From NCBI GenBank assembly GCA_944800085.1, contig CALYLO010000002.1:682001-746000 (forward strand): a stretch of 64,000 bases of DNA, written 5' to 3'. The notes beneath the pieces are model-generated. The model was given only the letters and a program-made list of their open reading frames with translations. It had not been told where the DNA came from and did no database searches. The translations under genes and the position numbers were made by a program. The stretch's first letter is position 1; each line of letters starts with the position of its first letter. This document shows, piece by piece, positions 8,528-17,030 of this stretch. The DNA comes from Paenibacillus melissococcoides. GTDB lineage: Bacteria; Bacillota; Bacilli; Paenibacillales; Paenibacillaceae.

Positions 8528-9037
8528 ATGGAAAACCCAACGAAGCTTGACGAAGTGAAGCAAGCCATGAGAAAAGCAAAGGATCGCCGAATGTACGAGC
8601 GCTACCAGGCATTATATTTACATCTCCAAGGGGCTCCGGTAAAAGAGATTGCCCATACGTTGGACCGAAGCGTTCAAACGGTAAAGGCATATATCAAGGC
8701 TTATGATCAGGGCGGACTTTCCGGACTGCAAATGAATCATTCGCCGGGCGCGCCTGTTCGCTTAACAAAAGAGCAGCAGGAAAAGCTGAAGCAGACCATA
8801 GCTCATTGTGTTCCTCATGAGGTGGGCTTTACCGCTCGCCATAACTGGACGCTGGAACTGATTGCAGCCTTTATTAAGCGTGAATTTGGGCAAACGTATT
8901 CGCTTCGCGGGGTCTCGAAGATGATGCACCGCCAAGGGTTAAGCTACACCAAACCGACATACACTTTAGCTGCAGCAGACGAGGAGAAGCAACGCCAGTT
9001 CTCGGAAACCATTTTTCCTGCGTTAAAAAAAGACTGA
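8528..9037 (+). CDS. IS630 transposase, ORF A (DNA-binding part)
   Basis: 169 residues. The helix-turn-helix region (PVKEIAHTLDRSVQTVKAYI, about residues 38-58) and the winged-helix segment preceding the catalytic domain are typical of IS630. The frame closes just after a seven-A tract (TTAAAAAAAGAC). A -1 slip there joins it directly to ORF B, giving continuous sequence ALKKRLMNDEIDHL. Confidence 0.88.
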   Translation: MENPTKLDEVKQAMRKAKDRRMYERYQALYLHLQGAPVKEIAHTLDRSVQTVKAYIKAYDQGGLSGLQMNHSPGAPVRLTKEQQEKLKQTIAHCVPHEVGFTARHNWTLELIAAFIKREFGQTYSLRGVSKMMHRQGLSYTKPTYTLAAADEEKQRQFSETIFPALKKD

Positions 9038-9567
9038 TGAATGATGAGATCGACCATTTGCTATTTGAAGATGAGTCCATGATCCGTGACTACCAAGCCA
9101 TTCAAAAAACATGGTTTCTTAGGGGCAAACAGCGAATGATTCGAACGGCAGGCAAACACCGTGGAGTCAAGCTGCTGGCCACGCTTGACTATTCCACCGG
9201 CAAGGTGGTTTGGCAGGAAGACGAGCAATACACAGCCGAGACCTTTTTGAGTTTTCTCCAAAAGGTTGTTGCTCACTATCCTGCAGGCAAAATCGTCATC
9301 GTGTTAGATAATGCTCGCATTCATCATGCCAAGCTGCTCCGGCCGTTTTTGGACGAAATGAAAAGGCGGCTTGAACTTGTTTTCCTGCCCCCTTACAGCC
9401 CTCAACTCAATATTGTTGAAGGGCTATGGAAATGGCTGAAGTCCGATGTCATTAACAATGTGTTCTATCACACGGTTGCCGATATTCGCAAGAATGTCCT
9501 GCAGTTTATGAACGAGATCATGAAATCTCCATGGTCCATTATTGATCGCCTGTGTATTAGGTTCTAG
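9037..9567 (+). CDS. IS630 transposase, ORF B (DDE catalytic part)
   Basis: 176 residues with the DDE superfamily 4 core: FEDES near residue 10, VLDNARIHH near 97 and PPYSPQLNIVEGLWKWLK near 125, giving the D, D and E of the active site. It lies in the -1 frame relative to ORF A and overlaps its end, so the active protein is most likely produced by programmed -1 frameshifting rather than by its own start. The C-terminus is intact. Confidence 0.88.
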   Translation: MNDEIDHLLFEDESMIRDYQAIQKTWFLRGKQRMIRTAGKHRGVKLLATLDYSTGKVVWQEDEQYTAETFLSFLQKVVAHYPAGKIVIVLDNARIHHAKLLRPFLDEMKRRLELVFLPPYSPQLNIVEGLWKWLKSDVINNVFYHTVADIRKNVLQFMNEIMKSPWSIIDRLCIRF

Positions 9568-9650
9568 TTGAATGGTTCAATAGTTCAACTTATATAGCCT
9601 ATTCCGCCGACAGGTTGGCCTATGCTTCTCCCGCTGCCCCGGCGAAGCGC

Positions 9651-9680
9651 AAAAAACCCGCAAGCCATAAGGCTTACGGG
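9651..9680 (-). terminator. Terminator overlapping hydrolase stop codon
   Basis: On the minus strand CCCGTAAGCC-TTAT-GGCTTGCGGG is followed by six T. The TAA stop of the hydrolase gene is inside the 5' arm. Confidence 0.88.
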
Positions 9681-10696
9681 CGGGCGATGATCGATGCGGC
9701 ATCGGCGCGGTAGGCTGCGCTCAGAAATGCGGCGGCCTTGCCGAGGTAGTCTTTGCGGTGCGTGCGGTAGATAAGCTCATGCTGCACATTAGGGACGATC
9801 CAGGATTCCGACAGCTTGTTGCTCTGACGAGCCGCAATCTGCTCGGCAATCTCGTACGGCGCCTTCGTATCCGCGGTTCCGTGAATGATAAGCGTCGGCA
9901 TCTCGTAGCTGGTGGCCTTCACTTCGTTGTACGGAATCTGCGCCAGGCTGGTGCCGTTCAGCGCCGGGAAGAAGAAGCGAAGCAGATCGAGCGACGGATG
10001 CTTCGGCAGCGGCACGTACTGCTTCAGATTGTGGTACAGCGTATCCGGCTCCAGCAGGAAGGTGCTGTCCAAAATCATCGCGTCGATGTCCTCGGTCAAC
10101 AGCGCGGCCTGGAGGGCGGTGCCGGCTCCCATCGAGAAGCCCCAGACGACGATGTGGGAGGCCCCCCGTTCCTTGGCTAGGTTCACGGCGCCAAGCAGCT
10201 GCTCCTTCTCCAGCTTGCCCCCGGTGGCGGTGGTCTTGTGCTGCTCCGAGGCGAAGCCGTAATCGAACATGATGACGTTATAGTCAAGCCGGTGGGCGAA
10301 CTGGGCCAGATCGTACATCGGCACCCAATATTCCTCGCGGTTCGCGCCATAGCCGTGGCTGAAAATGATCGTGCGTGACGAAGCGGTGTCCGAAGGAATA
10401 TACCAGCCGTCGACGAGCGTATGGCCGTCGGCCGCCGGAAAGGTCACCGTCTCGTAAGGCATTCCCTTGGCCTCCATCGGAGTGGAGAAGAGCGGAGGCA
10501 CCTGCGGATTCGCGAACATCCAGGCGATAAAGCCGTGCAGAGCGAGGAAGATGACCGATGCGGCGAACACCGTCGACAAGGCCAGGGCGATCACAATATG
10601 CTTCAGGCGGATGCGGCGTGCGGCCGCAGGCGCCAGACCCGAGGGCCCGATCCATTCCGGTTGAAGCGCGGGTGATGTGACGACAGGTGTGCTCAT
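9674..10696 (-). CDS. Membrane-anchored alpha/beta hydrolase
   Basis: About 340 residues. One transmembrane segment (about residues 10-37) follows a basic stretch, so the catalytic domain probably faces outward. The nucleophile elbow is GFSMGAG near 186, with acid HGTAD near 270 and histidine in NVQHEL near 303. The oxyanion segment is SHGYGANRE. The family includes esterases and peptidase-like enzymes; substrate unknown. I chose ATG 10696 because AAGGAGG lies eight bases upstream; the frame is open to 10771. A consensus CcpA site lies about 120 bases upstream. Confidence 0.82.
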   Translation of the reverse strand: MSTPVVTSPALQPEWIGPSGLAPAAARRIRLKHIVIALALSTVFAASVIFLALHGFIAWMFANPQVPPLFSTPMEAKGMPYETVTFPAADGHTLVDGWYIPSDTASSRTIIFSHGYGANREEYWVPMYDLAQFAHRLDYNVIMFDYGFASEQHKTTATGGKLEKEQLLGAVNLAKERGASHIVVWGFSMGAGTALQAALLTEDIDAMILDSTFLLEPDTLYHNLKQYVPLPKHPSLDLLRFFFPALNGTSLAQIPYNEVKATSYEMPTLIIHGTADTKAPYEIAEQIAARQSNKLSESWIVPNVQHELIYRTHRKDYLGKAAAFLSAAYRADAASIIARP

Positions 10697-10817
10697 GGGC
10701 ATGACCTCCTTCTGGATGTGCGGGAAAAGGGAGAAAAACTCGCAAAGCGAGGTATCGACATAAACTGACATTAACTAGAACGAAAGTCTTGGTTAGGGTC
10801 AAATGATAGCTTGATAG

Positions 10818-10830
10818 TGAAAGCGTTTCA
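10818..10830. promoter_or_regulatory. cre site (CcpA) upstream of hydrolase
   Basis: TGAAAGCGTTTCA is a perfect palindrome fitting the catabolite-responsive element. A TTGACC -35-like hexamer for the leftward hydrolase gene lies at 10796-10801, so the site is just upstream of that promoter. A position upstream of -35 is more typical of activation than roadblock. This is inference from position only. Confidence 0.7.
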
Positions 10831-11034
10831 TTTGCTCTGAAATGTACTACTATCGTATGCCGCGATCCGCATAACGTCAATAAAAGTGCGTGATTTGTAA
10901 GGTGTTTGTAATCGTCCCGTAATATTGCAATCCGGGTGTAAAAAATGTCGAAATTAGGGACGTTGGTCGGGGAGGCGATCGGCGGTCCGTCCCTTTACGG
11001 CATCGGAAAAGCGGGTTATACTAGATGTAACGTA

Positions 11035-11051
11035 GTTTCACTCAATGGAAC
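11035..11051. promoter_or_regulatory. Possible IclR-type operator
   Basis: GTTTCA-CTCAA-TGGAAC is an inverted repeat with one mismatch, placed between a TATACT -10-like hexamer and the IclR start. IclR proteins bind such GTTTC/GAAAC dyads and often autoregulate. Confidence 0.4.
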
Positions 11052-11068
11052 GGAAAGAGGGAGATGAC

Positions 11069-11818
11069 GTGGAGGAACGAGGGAAATTAACCGTCCGTGC
11101 CGTGGAACGGGCGCTCGATATTTTGATGTGCTTCACGGAGCAGTATGAGATGAGCTTGACCGAGCTGGCCGCGCGGGTCAACTTGAATAAGAGCACCGTG
11201 CACCGGCTGCTCACGACGCTGGAGGAACGCGGCTTCGTGCTGCGCAACGGCGACAAGTACCGCCTCGGTTACCGGATATGGGAGCTGTCCGCGCACCTGA
11301 CGCAGGTCGGCGATGCCGCTCAACTGCTGCTTCCCGAGATGGAGGCGCTGCGAGACCGGCTGGGTGAGACGGTCAGTCTGTATGTGCGCGACGGCTCGGA
11401 CCGGATTCGCATTCAGGCGGTCCAGAGCAATCAGGCGATTCGGCGGGTGGCCCCGGTCGGGGCGCGGCTGCCGCTGTTCGTCGGCGCGTCGAGCAAGGTG
11501 CTGCTCGCCTTCGCCGATCCGGCCGAGCGCGAAGCGGCGCTTCGGGATGCCTTCTGGCCGCCCAGCGTGGACAGCGAAGCGTGTATGCGGCAGCTCGATG
11601 AGGTGCGCCGCAAAGGGTACGCGGTAAGCATCGAGGAGCGCGAGCCGGGCGCGGCCGCGGTCTCGGTGCCGATATTCGACCGCCACGGCAAGCTGGCGGC
11701 GGCCCTGTCGGTCTCCGGCCCGGTCAGCCGGATGTCGCTCGAGACGCTGGAGGCGTATGCGCCGCAGCTGACGGAGGCTGCCAGCCGGATGGCGACGATG
11801 CTGCGCTCGATCGGCTAA
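11069..11818 (+). CDS. IclR-family transcriptional regulator
   Basis: About 249 residues. N-terminal winged helix-turn-helix (about residues 8-68: RAVERALDILMCF, LTELAARVNLNKSTVHRLL) and a C-terminal GAF-like effector domain ending in the family pattern AAAVSVPIFDRHGKLAAALSVSGP. It represses or activates catabolic genes in response to a small acid ligand; the ligand is unknown. GTG 11069 is preferred because GAGGGAG lies upstream; ATG 11045 in the same frame has no ribosome site. No catabolic gene is adjacent in the same direction, so it probably acts at a distance. Confidence 0.88.
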   Translation: MEERGKLTVRAVERALDILMCFTEQYEMSLTELAARVNLNKSTVHRLLTTLEERGFVLRNGDKYRLGYRIWELSAHLTQVGDAAQLLLPEMEALRDRLGETVSLYVRDGSDRIRIQAVQSNQAIRRVAPVGARLPLFVGASSKVLLAFADPAEREAALRDAFWPPSVDSEACMRQLDEVRRKGYAVSIEEREPGAAAVSVPIFDRHGKLAAALSVSGPVSRMSLETLEAYAPQLTEAASRMATMLRSIG

Positions 11819-11899
11819 CCTGCTAAATGATATCAACAAATGGCGATGTTGCGTTAATTGCTTCCTATGCCGTAGTGTACGGCGAACTGCACAAGCACA

Positions 11900-12262
11900 C
11901 GGGGGTGTCTCACAGGCACTGCAAAATGTGGAGGAGTTAACAGAGAGTGTGAAGGCGGTAAAAACGGCGGCACGCAAACCGGTGGAAGATGGATGAAGCA
12001 GTGAAATGCTGCGTGGATGCAGCAATTTCTGCTCATTAAGCCGCTATTTGATGAAATTCCTGCAAAAGTACATTATTTTCATCTATTTTTGTCTATTATT
12101 GATTGAATAGTCAGAAATTGATGCTGCTTTGCAGGATTCCCTGTAACGGAGTACACGTCAAAAAGGAAAAGTGTATTTTTCCAGTTTTTCGGCGAGTCGA
12201 GCTTTGAGAATCAGAGTAGGCTGTCTCACTGTAGTAAAAACTACTTATGGGGACAGCCTCGT
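11900..12262. repeat. MITE copy B, uninterrupted by IS
   Basis: Starts GGGGGTGTCTCAC and ends GGACAGCCTC, near the IclR gene. From 11994 (AGCAGTGAAATGCTGCGTGG) it aligns closely with the copy at 37201 and, on the right, with copy A. Relative to copy C it carries roughly 85 extra bases near its left end, seemingly a partial duplication of the end. The terminal hairpin is at 12218-12259: AGGCTGTC against GACAGCCT and GTAGT against ACTAC, followed by a T-run. Confidence 0.75.
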
Positions 12263-12356
12263 TTTTGTCTATGAATCCAAAGGCAGGCACTGGCCGGTTC
12301 TCCGTACCGGGAACCACGAGTGGAGGGAGCAGCCTCTGCTCCGCCCGGTGATGACC

Positions 12357-14699
12357 TTATCCGGCATGCCGGTGCCGGTATTGGCCAGGCGTCATCCCTT
12401 CCAGCTTCTTGAACATCCGGTTGAAGTAAGAGGGCTGATAGCCGACCGATTCCGCGATCTCGTTGATTTTCATATCGGTCGTCAGGAGCAGCTCCTTGCA
12501 TTTGTTCATCTTGAGCGACGTCAAGTAATCGACATAGTTGGAGCCGGTCATCTGCTTGAAGGCCTTGCTGAGCTGGGATGCGCTCACGCCGGCCTCCGCG
12601 GAGACGGTGTCGAGCGACAGGTCGCTCATATAATCTTGGCCGATGCGTTCCAGCATCTCTTCGACCAGCCGCTTCATAGTCGCGCTGTAGCTCTTGTTCA
12701 GCGAGGCGATGTACGGCTGGATGATGCGAGCATGGAACCAGGTCAGGCAGGCGCGCGTGTCGCGCAGCCCGTTCAGCTCCTCCTGCAAGCCCGCCGCGTC
12801 GAACACCGCATACGGGTTGTGCCCGGCCTGGAGCATGGCCCGGTGAATGTTGCCGACGAGCGGCATCAAGGCCTGGTGGATCAGCCATTCGGCCGCTCCG
12901 CCGGCATGGAGGGCGGTGACGAACTGCTCCACCCCTTGCACGGCTTCCTCTTCCAGGCCCATATTGAGGGCGTGAATGATGTCCTGCTCCAGCTCCAGCG
13001 GGAATTCGACGCTGCCTGCCGTCCGGGACAGGACATGCTCCGCCTCCAGCAGCTGGCTGCCGGAATCGAAGGCGCGGTGCCGCAGGGCCCGCCGCGCTTG
13101 CTCGACCGCATACGGCACGTCAAGCCAGGACGAAGTCGGCACGCTGACGACGATCGTCGCCTCCAGGCGGAGCACATCGCGCAGGGCGCGCAGACATTGA
13201 TCGCAGAGCTGCTCGATCCGGAGCCTGGATTCGTCCGGCTCCGTTCCCGGCCCCGGCCCCGGCAGGATAAGCACGGCGCCGAAGGAGCCGTCGAGGAAGT
13301 TAATCAGGTGGACGTAATCGGCCGCCTGCTCGGACAGCTCCTGCACGATGTTGATGGCCGCGTACGCCATCAGATGCTCATCCCGGTCGGAGAACGGCTC
13401 CCGGCCATCCCCCAACGCATGCGGCTGCACGACGACGGCCGCGAAGCGCTTCCCCTCGATATTCACCTGCAGCAGCTTCAGCTTCTCGCGAATCTCCCGC
13501 TCGCTCAGGTGCGAAGCCTGACCGGTCACGAACTGGTTGATGAACGCTTCGCGCACGGAAGGAACGGATTGATCGAGGCGGCTCTGCAGCGTCTCGTTCG
13601 CGAACCGGTACTGCTTCCATTCCTTCTCGATATAGTCGAGTTCATTGTGGACCGCCGACTCCGGCGTCCGCCAGCCGCCGAGCATCGTGACGACCCGGCG
13701 AATCGGCCGGTACATCCGGCGCGAAGCGAACCAGCTCAGCGCGAGCGCGGCCAGCAGGGCGCAGCCCCACAGGACGAGCACGACATGGGTATACGGCCGG
13801 GTAGGGGCCGTAATGACCGACAGCGGGGTTCCCGCGATGTAGGTCCACGTTCCGCCCATTTTCTCGAAGAAGACGGCATTGACGAGCAGCGAGTCCCCGC
13901 CTTCGATCGGCATCTGCCATGTTCGCGGCGGAGGGAGGCGTCCCGGTTCGGCCGGGGCAGGCTCTTCCCGCAGATGCTCAAGAATGAGCGGCAGCGCCTC
14001 CGGATGCTCCGCGGTCTTCGCGGAATGGCCGATCACATGTCCCTCGGCATCCAGCACATACGAGAGGTTGTCCGTATTGGCGAAGATATGCAGCTTCGAC
14101 GGATTGCTATAGATGACGATCGCGCCGAAGGATGCCGATCCGTTGAACGGGAGCTTGAGAACAATTGCGTGCGGCGCGCCGCCCTTGGCGAACGGGCGCA
14201 CGAGATCATGCACCCAGTAGATCCCCTTCTCCTCCTGCAGCAGCCGGCCCCAGCGCTCGGCATCCTGCGGATCCTCCAGCGTGCGAAGGCCGAGAGCAGG
14301 CTGCAGCACTTTGTTTTGCTTTTGCACGTAGAGGTACACCTGGTCGATCAGCGGATCGGCATTTTCAATCAAGGTCAGCGTATCAAGCAACTGGAGCGTC
14401 TCCTCGAATTGAAGCCCGAAATCCATATCCGACACGGACGGCTTGAAATGCGGCTTCACAACCATGTTCAGCGCATATTGGACAAGCTGGGAGAATTGCT
14501 CGTCAATCTGCTTCGCCGCATCCCGGAGCGCGTCCTCATTCTTCTGCTGGAACTGGTTCACCATATGCTGGTTCCCGATATATAAATAAGCCGCGCTGAT
14601 GACCGTCAGCGGAAGACAGGTCAACAGCACAGCCATCGCGACGGTCTTCCAATAAAACACGCCTTTCGAAGACAACAGGCTTATCCATTGCCGTCTCAA
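12357..14699 (-). CDS. Membrane sensor AraC-family regulator
   Basis: A 780-residue one-protein sensor-regulator of the kind common in Paenibacillus sugar loci. Transmembrane segments lie at about 20-42 and 309-330, enclosing an extracytoplasmic Cache-like sensor. A HAMP-like stretch and a long cytoplasmic linker follow, and the C-terminal 100 residues are an AraC double helix-turn-helix (SLDTVSAEAGVSASQLSKAF ... INEIAESVGYQPSYFNRMFK). It is divergent from the sugar ABC transporter and almost certainly activates it on sensing a saccharide. The start is TTG with GGGAGGAT upstream. Confidence 0.9.
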   Translation of the reverse strand: MRRQWISLLSSKGVFYWKTVAMAVLLTCLPLTVISAAYLYIGNQHMVNQFQQKNEDALRDAAKQIDEQFSQLVQYALNMVVKPHFKPSVSDMDFGLQFEETLQLLDTLTLIENADPLIDQVYLYVQKQNKVLQPALGLRTLEDPQDAERWGRLLQEEKGIYWVHDLVRPFAKGGAPHAIVLKLPFNGSASFGAIVIYSNPSKLHIFANTDNLSYVLDAEGHVIGHSAKTAEHPEALPLILEHLREEPAPAEPGRLPPPRTWQMPIEGGDSLLVNAVFFEKMGGTWTYIAGTPLSVITAPTRPYTHVVLVLWGCALLAALALSWFASRRMYRPIRRVVTMLGGWRTPESAVHNELDYIEKEWKQYRFANETLQSRLDQSVPSVREAFINQFVTGQASHLSEREIREKLKLLQVNIEGKRFAAVVVQPHALGDGREPFSDRDEHLMAYAAINIVQELSEQAADYVHLINFLDGSFGAVLILPGPGPGTEPDESRLRIEQLCDQCLRALRDVLRLEATIVVSVPTSSWLDVPYAVEQARRALRHRAFDSGSQLLEAEHVLSRTAGSVEFPLELEQDIIHALNMGLEEEAVQGVEQFVTALHAGGAAEWLIHQALMPLVGNIHRAMLQAGHNPYAVFDAAGLQEELNGLRDTRACLTWFHARIIQPYIASLNKSYSATMKRLVEEMLERIGQDYMSDLSLDTVSAEAGVSASQLSKAFKQMTGSNYVDYLTSLKMNKCKELLLTTDMKINEIAESVGYQPSYFNRMFKKLEGMTPGQYRHRHAG

Positions 14700-15065
14700 C
14701 GGTTATCCTCCCATCATGCAGCGGATTCGGATCGCGGAAGTCCGGATGCCGTTGTCTTCATCATACTGAATGACCTGCGGATTGAAAAGGCTTCCAATCG
14801 AAATTGTCCCGTAGGAAAAGGAGAGAACAAGCCCCGGAGAGGGCCGGAAAAAAAGTGCAACGGCAGGAAATCGGAACGGTCCAAAAAGACGCTGCGCCGG
14901 CGCTCCGTCCAGGCAGGACGAGGCTTTTTCGGCCTTGTCCTTCATAACGGCAAAGGGATAAAGCCAGTCTGGAAAAAAAGTCAAATTGCACGGAATGATG
15001 ACAGCGTTTACATTATCACTACCAAGCCATGAAGCTTCGATTCGAATAGAAAGCGAGGATGACCG
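14700..15065. other. Divergent promoter region of the sugar locus
   Basis: Shared regulatory region. For the rightward operon, TTGCAC (14986-14991) and TACATT (15009-15014) are 17 bases apart. A cre site covers the -10. No RNA element or small gene was recognised in the remaining A-rich stretch. Confidence 0.65.
14999..15012. promoter_or_regulatory. cre site (CcpA) on ABC transporter promoter
   Basis: TGACAGCGTTTACA fits the cre consensus TGWNANCGNTNWCA at every constrained position and overlaps the predicted -10 of the rightward operon. Position predicts glucose repression of sugar uptake. Confidence 0.75.
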
Positions 15066-16046
15066 ATGAGCTCACAGCCAACGAATATCGCCGCCGAGCG
15101 AACAGCAGGCCCTGCGCCCCGTGCCCATGCTCGCGCCGGCAAGCGTAAGCTATGGTCCGATCTGAAGCGCGACAAGTATTTATATTTGTTAGCCCTGCCG
15201 GGACTGCTGTTTTTTCTGATTTTCAAGTACATTCCGATTACGAATCTGGTCATTGCCTTCCAGGATTACTCTCCGTACTTCGGCGTCACGGGCAGTCCTT
15301 GGGTCGGGTTCGAGCATTTCAGCCGCTTTTTCGCCAATGAAGATTTCTATATATTGCTGCGGAATACGCTGGCCATCAGCTTCCTGAATCTTCTCTTCTT
15401 TTTTCCGGCGCCGATCATTCTGTCCCTCATGCTGAACGAGGTGCGGAACTCGCTCTTGAAGCGCACGGTGCAGTCGCTTATTTATATTCCGCATTTTCTG
15501 TCCTGGGTACTTATTTACGGCTTGACGTTCCTCATGTTCTCCCAATCGGAGGGGCTCATGAACAAGCTGCTCGTCTCGATGGGCAAGGAGACGGTCGACA
15601 TTTTGTCCAATCCGAATTATTTCTGGGGCCTGCTGACGGCGCAATCGATCTGGAAGGAAGTCGGCTGGGGCACGATTATCTTCCTGGCGGCGATCGCCGG
15701 CATCGATCCGCAGCTCTATGAAGCAGCCGTCATGGACGGAGCGGGGCGGATGCGCCGCATCTGGCATATTACGCTGCCGGGCATGCGCAACGTCATCATG
15801 ATTCTGTTCATTCTTCGCCTGGGCACGATTATGGATACCGGCTTCGAGCAAATTTATCTGATGATGAATTCGGCGGTAACCCATGTCGCCGATGTGTTCG
15901 ATACGTATGTGTACCGCATCGGGATCAAGCAGGGCGAATTCAGCTACAGCACGGCCATCGGGCTGTTCAAGTCGGTTGTCGGCGTCATTCTCGTCATCAC
16001 GGCGAACAAGGCGGCGAAGCGGTTCGGTCAGGACAGTCTGTACTAG
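15066..16046 (+). CDS. Sugar ABC transporter permease, LplB type
   Basis: 326 residues, six transmembrane segments. The first lies near residues 40-60 after a long basic N-terminal tail. The permease EAA loop is EAAVMDGAGRMRRIWHITLPG near 219, which contacts the ATPase. First permease of a carbohydrate uptake system, forming a heterodimer with the next gene product. No ATPase gene is in the locus, so a shared MsmX-type ATPase is expected. Substrate unknown. Confidence 0.92.
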   Translation: MSSQPTNIAAERTAGPAPRAHARAGKRKLWSDLKRDKYLYLLALPGLLFFLIFKYIPITNLVIAFQDYSPYFGVTGSPWVGFEHFSRFFANEDFYILLRNTLAISFLNLLFFFPAPIILSLMLNEVRNSLLKRTVQSLIYIPHFLSWVLIYGLTFLMFSQSEGLMNKLLVSMGKETVDILSNPNYFWGLLTAQSIWKEVGWGTIIFLAAIAGIDPQLYEAAVMDGAGRMRRIWHITLPGMRNVIMILFILRLGTIMDTGFEQIYLMMNSAVTHVADVFDTYVYRIGIKQGEFSYSTAIGLFKSVVGVILVITANKAAKRFGQDSLY

Positions 16047-16093
16047 CTTGTTCAACATCTTCCATGAGAAAAGCAGGAAAGGGGCCGAATGCC

Positions 16094-16975
16094 ATGAGAG
16101 AGCAGTGGCGGGATCGGTTGTTCCAGGCGGGCAACGCGACGGTGCTGATTCTGTTCAGTATCGCCGCCGTGTTCCCCATTTACTATACGATTGTGCTGTC
16201 GTTCACGGATCCGACGGAATATTATACGCGGCCGTTAATTCTTTTCCCGCAGCAGTGGACGCTGGACGCCTATAAATATTTGCTGTCCAACGGGCTGTTC
16301 ATGAGCTCGCTCGGAATCAGCGCCTTCCTGGCGACCGCGGGCACGGCGTGCAGCCTCATCGTATCGGGAGGACTCGCTTATGCGCTGTCCCGCAAGCGGC
16401 TGCGCTTCCGCAAAGCCATTATGATGATGATTTTAATTACTTTTTTGTTCCAGCCGGGGCTGGTGCCGCTGTACCTGGTCGTCCGCCATCTCGGCCTGAT
16501 CGACAGCGTCTGGTCGCTGATTTTGCCAAGCTTGACGAGCGCCTGGTATGTGCTGCTGATGAAGGGGTTCTTCGACAGCATCCCGGACAGCCTGGAGGAA
16601 GCCGGCCGCATCGACGGCTGCAACGAGATCGGGGTGTTCTGGCGCATTATGCTTCCGCTGTCTTTGCCGGCGCTGGTCGCCTTCGGACTTTTTTTCGCGG
16701 TAGGCTACTGGAACACGTACTTCAATGCGCTCATGTTCATCAACGACCAGAGCAAATGGCCGCTGCAGGTGCTCCTGCAGAACATGCTGGTCGATCCGAC
16801 GGCGATGGGCGGGGGCACGGGCGGCGGCATGGACTTCCATGTGAACCGCCAGATGCCGACCGAGACGCTCAAGATGGCCGCGGTCGTCATTGCGACGCTG
16901 CCGATTATGATGGTGTATCCATTCTTGCAGAAGCATTTCGCCAAGGGCGCGATGGTTGGCTCTGTCAAAGAATGA
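16094..16975 (+). CDS. Sugar ABC transporter permease, LplC/YtcP type
   Basis: About 293 residues, six transmembrane segments, EAA loop EEAGRIDGCNEIGVFWRIMLP near 177. Partner of the upstream permease. The gap to the upstream gene is under 50 bases, so they are cotranscribed. ATG 16094 is chosen for GGAAAGGGG upstream; ATG 16064 lacks a ribosome site. Confidence 0.92.
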   Translation: MREQWRDRLFQAGNATVLILFSIAAVFPIYYTIVLSFTDPTEYYTRPLILFPQQWTLDAYKYLLSNGLFMSSLGISAFLATAGTACSLIVSGGLAYALSRKRLRFRKAIMMMILITFLFQPGLVPLYLVVRHLGLIDSVWSLILPSLTSAWYVLLMKGFFDSIPDSLEEAGRIDGCNEIGVFWRIMLPLSLPALVAFGLFFAVGYWNTYFNALMFINDQSKWPLQVLLQNMLVDPTAMGGGTGGGMDFHVNRQMPTETLKMAAVVIATLPIMMVYPFLQKHFAKGAMVGSVKE

Positions 16976-17030
16976 CGAAATAAGGATACACAAAAAAGAA
17001 GCATGTTCACGTAAAAAAGGAGGGTCCACG

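Larger units (their letters stand above)
8430..9593 (+). mobile_element. IS630-family insertion sequence
   Basis: Carries two overlapping transposase ORFs. Imperfect terminal inverted repeats are visible: TAAATTGAATTA from 8431 and, as reverse complement at the right end, TAAGTTGAACTA (9581-9592). TA dinucleotides flank both ends, as expected for this TA-targeting family. It lies upstream of the divergently oriented sod fusion gene, so it may have replaced or displaced part of that gene's promoter region. End positions are good to a few bases. Confidence 0.8.

Noticed and set aside
9037..9567. IS630 transposase as a dead pseudogene
   Set aside because: Both halves are intact and meet at a seven-A slip site, which fits programmed frameshifting better.
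12171..14585. 804-codon rightward frame opposite the AraC-type regulator
   Set aside because: It mirrors the regulator codon for codon, is Arg/His-rich, and has no domain or ribosome site; it is a GC-driven antisense frame.
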